Below are positions 11,861-21,973 of a stretch of 64,000 nucleotides of DNA, in pieces. The stretch is from Zantedeschia hybrid cultivar. Taxonomy: Eukaryota; Streptophyta; Magnoliopsida; Alismatales; Araceae. The position numbers and the translations under genes are program-made. The notes beneath the pieces are model-generated. The model ran no database searches. It was not told the origin of the DNA and saw nothing but the letters and a program-made list of their open reading frames with translations. Numbering within the stretch: position 1 is the first letter of the stretch; each line of letters opens with the position of its first letter. The DNA lies in assembly GCA_030544215.1 (NCBI GenBank), contig JARZZO010000013.1, positions 23,364,729 to 23,428,728 on the forward strand, given 5' to 3'.

Positions 11861-12129
11861 CAACCCTCCTCCCCTAGCAACTGTTCTGCTTTCTTCTTCC
11901 TCTGCACCTGTGCATTCTTGTGAACGGCTTTCACGATCGCCCTTGCTTCTCCGGCAGCGAGCGTGCCACTGCGGGTGTTTTGAGGACTCCTTGTCCATCA
12001 CCGGGGAGCTCTTTGTCACCGGGAGTCGTCGCCGGGAAGTCCTTTGTCGCTGGGGAGGTTTTTTTTATCACCGGGGAGATTCTATCCTGAAGGTAAGCCT
12101 CAGCTTCCGCCTTCTCCCCTTTGTGATTC

Positions 12130-14556
12130 ATGTCCAGTTGCTCCCCTTCGGCCGAGAGTAACTCTTCGGCCGAAGGCAGTTCTTCTTATTCCTCGTCCAG
12201 ACCTCCCCAGTCTTCTCTGTCATCTCCTTTCTCTTCAAACTCTTTTATTTCTGGTATGGCGGACGAGGCAGAACCGGTTCCGGCTGCTGCCGAGCCTTCC
12301 ACTTCCGGCCGTCGCTCGGCTGAGACAGTTTCGGATGTGGCTAGTGTTCTTGACGTCGACGCTGTCAAGTTAATCACTAACTACTATCAGATTCTGTCTT
12401 GGATGGTTCCCATTCGGCCCAGGAAGCATACAAGAGCTGACACCGTTCGGCCGAGTAGCTTTTCAATTTATGAACACAGCTTCCGGGCGGGCTTTCGCCT
12501 TCCTCTTCATTCCTTTGTCATAAATCTTCTGAGTTTTTACGGACTGGCCGTGTCCCAATTGTTTCCGAACTCCTGGCGGACAGTCTACGCTTTCCTGGCC
12601 TTGAACGCCCATCTCGACTTCAACCCTTCGGTAAATCTTTTCCGCTATCTCTTCAAGATTAAACCTCAGGGGAAGTCTTCTTGGTATAGCTTCGTCCCTC
12701 GCTTCGGCCGGGGGATCTTCTCTGGGAAGCCCTCGTCCATTCACCATTGGAAGGAGGGATTCTTTTTCATCTCTCTCCCGGAGAAGGAGAAGAGTGTGTG
12801 GCCCTTCCCCACCGAATGGGCACCTTTGGCCGAGGGCCTTTCCGACCCACCCTCTCTCAGTCCCGAGCAGCTCGCCGACGCGCATCTCTTCGAGGACGAG
12901 GCTCCGTACAAGATTGCGGAGCTCTTCGAGGACGAGGACATATAGATGGGAACCTGGCCGGACCCTACGTTCTCTCCTCCTCGGGTCTTCCCTTATCTTC
13001 CTCTTGAAGATACCCTGGGAGAGGCAGAGGAGAGAACTGCCATGACCGAGTCTCTGGCAGAAGCCTGTCCGTCCGAAGAGGGCGCCGAAGCTGCGGCCGG
13101 GGGTAAGTCGGTCTTGAGTCAACAAGTTGCCTTTTGAACTGTTGCTAACTCTTTTTTCTGCTTGCAGAGATGTCTGGTCTTCGGGGATTGATTAGTCGGA
13201 TCTCCAAACAGTCGGGACAGTCCCGACTGTCCCAACCACGGCCGGCGGAAGGGAGGACGGCCGGAGGGGTTCCGGCCCCCAGTGCTCGGACTACGAGGCA
13301 GACTGCAGCTTCTGCCGAAGGCCGTGCTGCCGTTGTTGCTCTCGAGAGGGAGCGGCAGAAGGGGAAAGCGGTCGCCGGAGGGAGCGGGCGGCCAGAGAAG
13401 AGGAGCCGGCCGGATGATCACGGCGAGAAGGAATCCGCCTCGACGACTAAGAGGCTGGTGTCGGCACGGGGCGCCCCGCTTTCATCGCCTCCCGAACCTC
13501 AAAGGGATGACTCTCCTTCGGCCACTGGGGGCGCTGCGGAGACATTGTCCTACCCCTTCGGGGCAGCCGGGACGCACATGTCCCGAGAGTACGGGCATGA
13601 GCCCTAGCACCCGGACACGGGGGTCTTTGCGGACGAGAGTCAGGAAGACTCCCGGACGTGTCTTCGTCTGGTAGACGGCTGGACCCTCCTGATGGCCAGG
13701 GACAAAGTCAAGGAGCTTTCTTTGGAAGGCTTATCCTTGCAATGCGTCCGGCATGCCGTTCAGGTGAGATCTCTTTTGTCTTCGTCTTTGCTCATTGTTT
13801 CCCTTAGCTGCTTTAAACTTATTTTTTCTTTCTTGCTTTCAGCTGTAGGCTGCGGTCATGTGCGGGGCCCTTGCTTGCCGTCAGGCCGCCATCCAGCAAA
13901 AGCTCCTGGACATCGACCAGGCCTCGGATCATTTGGCTTCGGGCAAAGTGGCCTTGGTGCGGCGCGATCTCGAGGCCAGCATCGACGTCCTCATCGGGGT
14001 GAATGAACGGCTGCGGTCTGATCGGGATGAGCAGAAGGAGGTGATCCGCACCACCTCAGAGGCCAAGAAGAAAGCCGAGGAGGAGCTGGAGCGGGTCCGA
14101 GCCGAAATCGGATCCTTGAAGGCCGAGATCCAGGACAAGGCCAAGGAGCGGGAAGAGGAGCGCCGCCTTCACGCCGAAGAAGTTTCAGCTCTGAAAGTTG
14201 ACCTGGAGGCTAGGGCCAAGGAAGCCGATGACGTTGCTCGCACAGCTGTTGCGAGCTACAAGGAAGGCCCTGAGTATGCCGAGGAGATGATGGAGGCCGG
14301 GGCTAAGGCGGCTTGCCCCATGTTCAATCTGGGGCTGGCCATCGCTCAAAAGGCGTGCCTGGACACAGATCTGACTGGCATCGGCTACCCAACGGATGAA
14401 GAAGGCGAGGAGATCTTGGCCTGGTGGCGAGAGCTTAAGGCCGAAAGAACTCCGGCTTCTCCGGAAGGTGCTGCGGCCGAACCGGTCCAGGCTTCCCCTC
14501 CAGCGTCTCTCGGCCAAACCCCTGTCGATGTGGATGGCGAGGACGCCGAAAGTTAG
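12130..14556 (+). pseudogene. Tat-1 antisense ORF (gypsy-type transposon protein, PF04195-like)
   Basis: Three exons fit the sequence: 12130-13102, 13168-13763 and 13849-14556. The introns are GT..AG of 65 and 85 bp and the phases match, giving about 758 codons. The N-terminus is Ser-rich (MSSCSPSAESNSS). Next comes the domain of the 'putative gypsy type transposon' family (SFSIYEHSFRAGFRLPLHSF, FYGLAVSQLFPNSWRTVYAF, VNLFRYLFKIK), about residues 95-180. Exon 2 is Arg/Pro/Ala-rich and exon 3 is a coiled coil with an acidic tail. Two nonsense codons break it: TAG at 12943-12945 and TAG at 13605-13607, where Tat-3 has Trp. It sits antisense to gag-pol with its own TATA box. Function is unknown; such ORFs are known in Tat elements. 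Confidence 0.8.
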
Positions 14557-14714
14557 TCCGAGGGCTTGTCCTGGTCATTTTTGTTTTTTTAAGATGCCGA
14601 GGCCAGGCATACGGCCTGCTTTTGTACTTGTGTTTATATAGAAGGCATTTTGTTTATGCTTGCTTCATGGTATGTTTGAGTAGATAGCCGAGTTCAATTC
14701 TGCACGTGGCCGAA

Positions 14715-15065
14715 GCTATGCCGCTCCCGATACGCATTGTACGGACTTAGAGAATATTGCCACTCCCGATACGGTTTGTATGGCCGAAGCCACTCCCGAT
14801 ACGGTTTGCATGGCCTAAGCCACTCTCGGTACGATTTACACGGACTTAGAGAATATTGCCGCTCCCGATACGGTTTGCATGGCCTAAGCCACTCCTGGTA
14901 CGGTTTACACGGACTTAGAGAATATTGCCGCTCCCGATACGGTTTGTATGGCCGAAGCCACTCCCGGTACAGTTTACACGGACTTAAAGAATATTGCCGC
15001 TCCCGATACGGTTTGCATGGCTGAAGCCACTTCCGGTACGGTTTACACGGACTTAAAGAATATTG
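14715..15065. repeat. 69-bp tandem repeats of Tat-1
   Basis: Imperfect direct repeats: the marker GAATATTGCC recurs at 14752, 14851, 14920, 14989 and 15058, giving 69-bp spacing after one longer first unit. Each unit has two similar halves around CCCGATACGGTTTG and CCCGGTACGGTTTAC. The array lies between the aORF stop and the end of pol. Plant Tat/Ogre elements are known to carry variable tandem repeats in this region, and these can seed satellites. Confidence 0.9.
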
Positions 15066-15136
15066 CCGAACATAACACTTCGGATAAAAAATAATATATT
15101 CATGACTTCCGGCTAAACTCCGGGGGAAATGACTTA

Positions 15137-17131
15137 CATGAAGTAGCGCCGAAGGCGCTCTACATTCCATGTACGAGGGAGAGGCTGGCCCGAAAGGGTC
15201 TCCAGCCGATAGGCCCCTCTTCGGATCACTTACCTTATACGTTAAGGGCCTTCCCAGTTCGGAGAGAGCTTCCCTGCAGCTTCGGCTGGCTTGGATGCAT
15301 GAGCGTTCCGTAATACGAGGTTCCCGGCTTCAAAGCTTCGGGGCTTCACTCGAGTGTTGTGGTATCTCGCCATACGCTACTGATAAACCGCCAGCCGAAT
15401 GCGAGCTTGATCCCTCGTCTCTTCTATGAGATCGAGGTGATCTTTTAGGGCTTCATCATTGGCCTCCGGATCATAAGTAAGAACCCTTGGTGATGGCAAA
15501 CCGACTTCAATAGGAATAACCGCCTCTACCCCGTAGGCCATCCGGATCATAAGGGCTTCGTATTCGGCGGCGTTATTGGTAGCCCAAAAGGAGAAGCGAA
15601 GTGCATACTCCGTGATGACTCCTTCGGGAGATGCCAGGATAGCTGCCATTCATCTGCCGAGGATGAAGGAGCCGAAGTGGTTTTAGCTTCAGGAGTAGTT
15701 ACGACTTCCGGCTGAGGGGCCGAGGATGCTTCGGGAGTGAGCTCGGCAATAAAGTCGGCCAAAGCTTGTGCTTTTACTACGGTCCGAGGCCTATAAGAGA
15801 TGTCGAACTCTCCTAATTCGATCACCCATTTAGCTAGCCTCCCGGACACTTTTAGTCGAGAGAGGACTTGCTTCAAAGGTTGATCTGTGAAGACCTTTAT
15901 TGAATGTGCGAGGAAATAGGGCCGGAGCCTCCTTGCGGAAGCGACGAGGGCCAAGGCCAACTTTTCTAGGGCCGGATACCGAGACTCTGCTCCGTGGAGG
16001 GCTCGGCTTATATAATAAACTGGCTTCTGTATGCCATCTTCTTCCCGGACGAGGACGGCACTGATAGCTGCTTCATATGTGGCAAGATAAACGAACAACT
16101 GCTCTACTTGGACCGGTTTAGACAATATGGGAACATCAGAGAGATAAGCTTTCAGTTGATCGAAGGCCGATTGACACTCGTCCGTCCAGGAGAAGTTGCT
16201 AGTCTTCTTCAGCAATTTGAAGAAGGGAAAACAATGATCTGCCGCTCTTGACATGAAGCGGTTTAATGCGGCAATCCTTCCGCTTAGCTTCTGAACCTCT
16301 CGGACGTTGGCCGGAGGGCGCATCTAGATAATAGCCGCGACCTTTGCAGGATTTGCTTCTACTCCTCGGCGAGTGACCATGTAGCCGAGAAACTTCCCGG
16401 AAGCCACGCCGAAGGCGCACTTAGCAGGATTCAGTTTCATTTTATACTTGTGCAAGGTGGAGAATGTCTCAGCCAAATCGGCCAGATGGTCCACAGCAAT
16501 ATGGCTTTTCACCAGCATGTCATCGATGTAAACTTCCATATTGCGGCCGAGCTGTGGAGCGAACATCTTGTTGACGAGACGTTGATAAGTCGCTCTGTCA
16601 TTCTTTAAGCCGAATGGCATTCGGGTGTAGCAGTATAGGCCGAGGTATGTTGTAAAGCTTGTCTTGTCCTCGTCGTCCGGATGCATTCAGATTTGGTGAT
16701 AGCCTGAATAGGCGTCGAGGAAACTGAGCAATTCATGGCCGGATGTGGCGTCCACTATCTGGTCTATCCGAGGCAGCAGGAAACTGTCCATCGGACAAGC
16801 CTTATCAAGATTAGTGAAGTCTACACACATTCGCCATTTGCCGTCCTTTTTGGGCACCATTACTACATTAGCAATCCATTCGGGGTGATGCACCTCTCGG
16901 AGATGTCCCGCATTTAACCCCTTTTGTACTTTAGCCTGGATGGCTATTCTCCTTTCTTGATTGAAGGTGCGCCGCTTCTGCTTGCCCGGAGGCTGGTTTG
17001 GATTGATGTGTAGTTGATACTCTGCCACCTCCGGGTCGACTCCGGTCATATTCGAAGGTGACCAGGCGAAGACATCGAGATTTTCTTTCAGGAATTCAAT
17101 AAGTCTCTTGGCTTTAGGTTTCTCGAGGCCG
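15137..17131 (-). pseudogene. Tat-1 pol: RT, RNase H, partial second RNase H, integrase tail
   Basis: On the minus strand: the end of the protease-RT linker (LDVFAWSPSNM), RT at about 17049-16330 with YIDDMLVKS at about 16500-16530, and RNase H at 16323-15720 (FSWTDECQSAFDQLKAYL, VYYISRALHGAESRY, KVFTDQPLKQVLSR). A second, archaeal-type RNase H then begins (ILASPEGVITEYALRFSF) but breaks at about 15560, jumping to MAYGVEAVIPIEV, the integrase C-terminal region. The rest of RNase H 2 and the DDE core are deleted. The integrase C-terminus continues in broken frames to about 15137. Dual RNase H is a Tat hallmark. The reading frame is also cut at 17131 by the family-X LTR. Confidence 0.85.
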
Positions 17132-17184
17132 GAACCTTGACCGAGGTTTCGGGTTCAGTATTCGGGTCGGTTTCGAGTCGGATC

Positions 17185-17470
17185 CCCTGGTTTGGACCCT
17201 GAGGGGTCTTGAGAATTTCTTCTGAATGACGTCTGTCCTGCACGACGTGGGCGGGTTTCGAGCCGCGAGAGTACGGCCCCAGTCTTGTCGTCTGAACGGC
17301 GTCCGTGATGGGCGACCCCATTCAGACTGCGACCCTGCGATGTCAGTGTACGGTCCGGTCTTGTCGTCTGAACGGCATCGGTGATGAGCGACGCGTTTCA
17401 GAGCGCTGTCAGTACGGCCCGTCCTGTCATCTGATAGGCGTCTGTCTCGGTCGACGCGTTTTAGCCAGTT
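17185..17470. repeat. CpG-rich palindrome cluster, left, in X copy 1
   Basis: Imperfect palindromes such as GAACGGCGTCCGTGATGGGC (centre about 17309), GAACGGCATCGGTGATGAGC (about 17381) and TAGGCGTCTGTCTCGGTCGA (about 17447), with a weaker one near 17200. The two arms read roughly AACGGCGTC and GACGCNNTTCAG. Confidence 0.6.
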
Positions 17471-18004
17471 TCAGATTGACCCCGCGAACCTTCCCTTCTT
17501 CCCTTATTCTCACCTTCTCTCTCTCTCTCCTCGCCCTCTCCGCCCCTCCGACCCTCCTTCCCTTCCTTTTCCCTCTCTTCCTCTTCCACCACTCCACTAC
17601 CTCTCTACCTCTCACCACTACCACCACCACTTCCTTCGCGGCGTTCCATTCTCCGAACGGCGGCCGACGTTCCGGCAGACTGGCGACGTCCTCGGGGTAC
17701 TGGCGGTGGTCTGCGGTGCGACGGTTTGGCGGCGCGGAGCCCGGAGGAGTCCAAGAGATCGGTAGGGGGACGAACCTTGCATGGATTGTAATCGTTTCAC
17801 CCGTAGTTTCCATGTGAAGCATGATGTGTTTGGGGGTAGATTGAGCATGTTAAGAATGGGTTTCCTAGCGATATGGCTGTGTTTATGAATGTGGATTTAT
17901 GAGTTCTCGCATGATAGTTTGATTGCCCCTCTTCCTCTTCTGTTTTGTGTGATTTTGGGGCATTTGGGGGTGAAAAGGGGAACCCTCGGGTAGAGCTACG
18001 GAAT

Positions 18005-18351
18005 CAGGTTTCTGGCGTTAAATGACGTCGTGCCTGGACGACGCCATTTCAAATGGCGACGGTCCAGCACGACGCCATTTAAGCAGAAATCGTCCCATTT
18101 GAGGTTCTGTCAGTCTGGGGTTCTGGCGCTAAATGACGTCTTGCCTGGACGACGCCATTTAGAATGGCAACGGGCCAGCACGACGCCATTTAGGTAGAAA
18201 TCACCCCGAATGAATTTTCTGCAAGTTTCGGGTTTCGTTGTGAACGGCGTCTGAGGATAGCGACGCCTTTCAGGCCAGACTTTGAGGCCGGGTTTAAATG
18301 AACCAGCTTAGGAGACTTGAACGGCGTCGGCCACGGGCGACGCGATTCAAG
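18005..18351. repeat. CpG-rich palindrome cluster, right, in X copy 1
   Basis: Six palindromes centred near 18034, 18066, 18145, 18178, 18257 and 18334. The first four form two back-to-back pairs within a 111-bp direct duplication (starting about 18013 and 18124). Arms are close to AAATGACGTCG / CGACGCCATTT. The same paired arrangement is seen, reversed and more diverged, in X copy 2 at 48400-48565. Confidence 0.75.
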
Positions 18352-19753
18352 GCAGAGCTTCATTAACTCTTGTTATTAATACGTGTTCCACTGTTAGATA
18401 GTTCAACAATGCATACTTTGAGTTGTACATCGAGGCTGAGGATTTCTGTGTAAGTGGAATTATATCATGTGTGTGTGTGCTTATGCGATTGTGGAATTGG
18501 AACAGCTGTGGTTAACATTGTCACCTTGCGCCGAAGTGGTAGGGCCTTGGTGTCTGTGAGGCATTGTTGCCGTATCGGTGGTGAAGGGGTACATGTTGTG
18601 TTTTCACCTTTGGCTGAGGGAGACAGAACCACCTTGAGCCCGTCGGGCCGGAGTAGCCAGTGCGCTATCCAAGGGGTTGCTGTTTGGTCTCAGCGGGTTG
18701 GGGTTTCCTAGTTTGTCATGGCAGCTTCCGGCGCGTTTCTTGCTGTGGAGCTGGGTGTGGTACTGTTGGAGTTGTTTTACCCCTTTAGCCACTGGGCCTG
18801 ATGTGACCTATGATATCAAGGTCGCGAGTGGTACCCTTCGCCCTTTGGCATGACGCAGCCCGGGAGGTTAGGGTTGTGGGTAGTCCCTATAGCTTCGGCT
18901 TGACGGGGGTTTCGCTGGTCCCCAGGGTCCTCCTGAAGCGCCGAGGCCTGGCGTGGAGGAAGTCCGGTCGGTAGGACAGTAGTCTAGACTGCTTGTGTGC
19001 ACACGTAGCTGCGCAGTGGTGGTTCACTGGTCCCAGTTAGTCCTACCTTGTCTCACTGCCTCACCCTACGGTGCCCCGGAACACTGTAGGGGCGGACAGG
19101 CGTGAGTGTTGGTGGTGTTGTGAGGCGACGTTTGTCTGCGGTCAACAGTGTGGTTTGGTCGCTTAGTTGGACCCTTGGTTATGAGTTGTGGCATTGTGTT
19201 GGGTTACTCGGATTACTTAGAACTGTACATGTTGCATTGCTTATGCGTACGTTTCATATTAGGTTTTGGGAGCTGTGTTTACTGCTTTATTTAAATTGCT
19301 ATCTTGCTGTGTTATTGCACTTATGGGTGTGTGAGTGGGAGGCGGGGATTGGATGATCCCTACTGAGCCCAATTCTGGTGTGGCTCACTCCTTGCGGTTT
19401 CAGGTGTGGACCTCGTGGCGTGTGGCGGCGTGTGGTGTCTCCTTGGTGTGCGGACCAACAACTATCTCAGTTCCGGGGTATGCCCCGATGTTGTTGTACT
19501 TTGCTTCTGCCTGTACTTATTTAATTTGTTGGACCATGTAATTATTGTTGGACTGTATACGGACATTGTTAATTTCCTTCCTGCGCACTCGTAATTTCCT
19601 TGTGGTCCGTGAGATTGTTATATTTAGCCTTGTTTAACGCCTACTCCTCCAGATGCGTTGTGTGAGATCCGGGTGTGAACCCGCAGTTAATGGTCCAACA
19701 TCCATTTAGTAATCGGATTCCCGATTATAGGATGGCGGGTCGTTACAGAACCT

Positions 19754-20530
19754 ATCATTAATGTTCGGCCTTCTCCTCTCGGAACTGGAACAGTTGTAAG
19801 TTCCTCTCCTGGGGATACTTCGGCCGAAGATTCAATCGAAAGGGATTCAGCTGCGGTCTTCCCTTTGACCGAAATCATATAACATTGCCGAGCAGCTTCC
19901 TGATTTCCCTTGGCTTCACCGATTCCATAGCCGGTGCGGAACTTTAGCTTCTGATGGAAAGACGAAGGTACAGCTCCAATTCCTCCGATCAGCCTTCGGC
20001 CAAAGATAGCGTTGTAGGCCGAATCGAGTTTTACGACGGCAAAATCCGTTTCAACGGTTAATTGCCAAGGAGCTGTACCTAGAGTTACTGGTAACCGGAC
20101 GATACCTTCTACTCGGCATGGTGAACCATTAAAGCCGAATAGAGGCTCCCGGTGAGGCTTCATATCAGCCTCATTCAAACCCATTTTTACAAAACAATCA
20201 TAAAAAAGTACATTTGGGGCACTTCCATTATCTACAAAGATACGATGAACATCGTAACTTTTCATTACAGCGTTTACAACGAGGGCATCGTCATGAGGAA
20301 ACTGAACGTCAGTCAGATCCTCCTGGCTGAAGACGATGTCTTCTTGACGGAACCGCTTCGGCCCGGTATCGATTGCTGCTATCTCTACAGCAACATCGGC
20401 TCGACGACGCTTTGCCCCTTCTCCCGGTCCTCCGGATATCACCATAATCGACCCGGCACTGGGTCGTTGGTGTGATGTTTCTGCCGGGGCTGAAGTGACC
20501 TTCGGCTGAGGTGGGGCTTCTTTATCCGGG
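19754..20530 (-). pseudogene. Tat-1 protease region
   Basis: Open from 20445 down to the insertion point of the family-X LTR. It contains the retroviral-type aspartic protease signature IFVDNGSAPNVLF (about 20250-20215), with DNG in place of the usual DTG/DSG, followed by FGFNGSPCRVEGIVRLPVTL and FGRRLIGGIGAVPSS. The frame then runs into the X LTR at 19747 after GRTLMIGS. Tat-3 has the same residues with IFVDNGTAPN, so DNG is a family trait and not damage. Confidence 0.78.
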
Positions 20531-20589
20531 AGTTGTCGTTGCCTAGCTACTTCAGGGACGTCCCGGTTCTGTCGCTGTTGAGGTTGCTA

Positions 20590-21880
20590 CCGCCGATACT
20601 AGGGCAAATGGCCTTCCCGAATAAGGCGATCAATCTCCTCCCGAAGGTGTCGGCATTCGTCAGTTGAATGGCCGGTTTCCTGATGATACTCGCAGTATTT
20701 ATTAGGGTCCCTTCGGCGAGGATCAGTCTTGATACGCTCGGGTTGGCGAAGCATACCTTTTACTTCCATGAGCATCCGGGAGGGTGGAGCAGGTAGTGGC
20801 AAATACTGTGACTGCGGATCCCGGCGCTTATCTCGGTCCCATTCTTCCCTCCGGTATCGCTTGCGAGAGGGTTCCTGATCTTCTGGACGAGAACGAACTA
20901 CCGGAGGGGTAGCTGCCGATGCAGCCTCGGCAGTACCTTTGCCTTTGGACATCATCAAGGCTTCCTGATTGATGTATTTATGGGCCCGAGCCACTAGGTC
21001 CTAGATGGTGAGGGGATGGCGCTTCCCAATAGAGCTGAGAAGGCCTTCATCCGTGCACCCACTGATCACGGCCGAGACCGCGATCGAACTGTCCAGGTTC
21101 AGAATTTGGGCAGCTTCGGCCTGAAACTCGGTGAAATATTCCTGAAGGGTCTCGGTAGGTCCTTGATGAATGGCTAGTAGACTGGCCGAGGTTTTACATT
21201 GCCGAGTGACATCATAGAATTGGTCGATGAATAGTTGGCCCAACTGTACTAAAGAATGGATGGAATTGGGGGCCAACGTTTCGAACCAAGTTAGGGCTGT
21301 TTTTTCAAGGGTGAGAGGGAAGAGACGGCAGCGGACTGCCTCGGAAACTCCTCGAACGGAGAGGTAGGAATTAATCTCTAGAAGTGGCAGACCGGATCTG
21401 TCATTCCATCATAAAGAGGGCCTTTCGGCAGTTTAAAGTTGGGAGGTACCTCGATGGCCAGAATTTCTGGAGAGAAAGGAGTCTGCTCCAGAATGGTGCT
21501 TGCGAGGGGCGCTCCATAGGGTCGAGATACCATTTGCTGCATTTCCTTCCTCATTTCTGTCAGTCGCCGATCAAGGGTAGTTGAAGTGGTAACCGAACGT
21601 CCTTCGGTTTTAGTTGGATGAAATCCGGACGAAGCGTAGTTTGGGTCCGTTAGAATATAACTAGTGCGAGGAATTTGGCCCTGTGGCCCGAGTGGCTCGC
21701 TACGTGCCGAAACCGCTTCGTCATGGGATGCCCGCGAGGGTGTCGGCTGTAGCCTCGCAGGTTGAGCAGGATAAAATGAAGGAGGTGGTACCTGCTGCGG
21801 GGGCTGACCCAGTAATCCCATATGCTAGGCGATGGCAGACACCATATCTCGCAAGGGCGCCAAGGAGGTGACAGTGGCGG
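20590..21880 (-). pseudogene. Tat-1 gag, N-terminus deleted
   Basis: Pieces at 21821-21378, 21276-21001 and 20994-20599 cover the retrotransposon gag domain (NFKLPKGPLYDGMTDP, LVQLGQLFIDQFYDVTRQCK, LAIHQGPTETLQEYFTEFQ). They end in a CX2HX4HX4C zinc finger (CEYHQETGHSTDEC) near 20690-20650. Compared with Tat-3 gag (start 43831) the first ~70 residues are missing. A stop after HLP near 20600 interrupts passage into protease. The family function is capsid assembly and RNA packaging. Confidence 0.8.
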
Positions 21881-21899
21881 CCTCCAAAGCCCACCTAAG

Positions 21900-21973
21900 C
21901 TATTGTTGAATTACTGTCGTTGGGCTGTTGGTATTGGGCTGCTTAATGGGCCGAATCGGATTCTGCCCCATCA
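21900..21973 (-). mobile_element. Tat-1 5' LTR remnant (74 bp)
   Basis: This matches the last 74 bp of the LTR at 10376-11187, from TATTGTTGAATTNCTG to GATTCTGCCCCATCA. GTTTG follows at 21974-21978 as the target duplication. The rest of the LTR, the PBS and the gag start have been deleted. Confidence 0.85.

Larger units (their letters stand above)
17138..19747 (+). mobile_element. Solo LTR of family X, copy 1, inserted in Tat-1
   Basis: 2610 bp from TGACCGAGGTTTCGGG to GGCGGGTCGTTACA, flanked by GAACCT at 17132-17137 and 19748-19753. The flanks join cleanly when compared with uninterrupted Tat-3 near 41510. No gag or pol is inside. Copy 2 (47307-49401) lies in the opposite orientation. The GGGTCGTTACA end resembles the 3' ends of chromovirus LTRs, so the plus strand is probably the sense strand. 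It contains CpG-rich palindromes (17185-17470 and 18005-18351) and a CT-rich block (17495-17625). ORFs inside (for example 17305-17817) are compositional and not shared with copy 2. Confidence 0.75.
10376..21973 (-). mobile_element. Tat-1: Tat-lineage gypsy element with antisense ORF
   Basis: It starts TGATGTAGC and ends CCCCATCA, with a GTTTG target duplication on each side. gag-pol is on the minus strand and the aORF on the plus strand, the known Tat arrangement. In gag-pol sense the order is 5' LTR remnant (21973-21900), gag, protease, [solo LTR of family X], RT, RNase H, part of a second RNase H, integrase C-terminus, 69-bp tandem repeats, aORF, PPT, 3' LTR (11187-10376). The gag N-terminus, PBS and most of the 5' LTR are deleted, with about 17 bp of filler at 21881-21899. 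The integrase core is deleted near 15560. The element is defective. Confidence 0.88.

Noticed and set aside
14694..15170. 158-aa minus ORF and 95-aa plus ORF over the 69-bp repeats as real genes
   Set aside because: They follow from a repeat unit divisible by three; noted as a finding but not called as genes.
17305..17822. 170-aa and 131-aa ORFs in the X LTR
   Set aside because: They lie in CT-rich and palindrome DNA; the equivalent stretch of X copy 2 does not preserve either frame.
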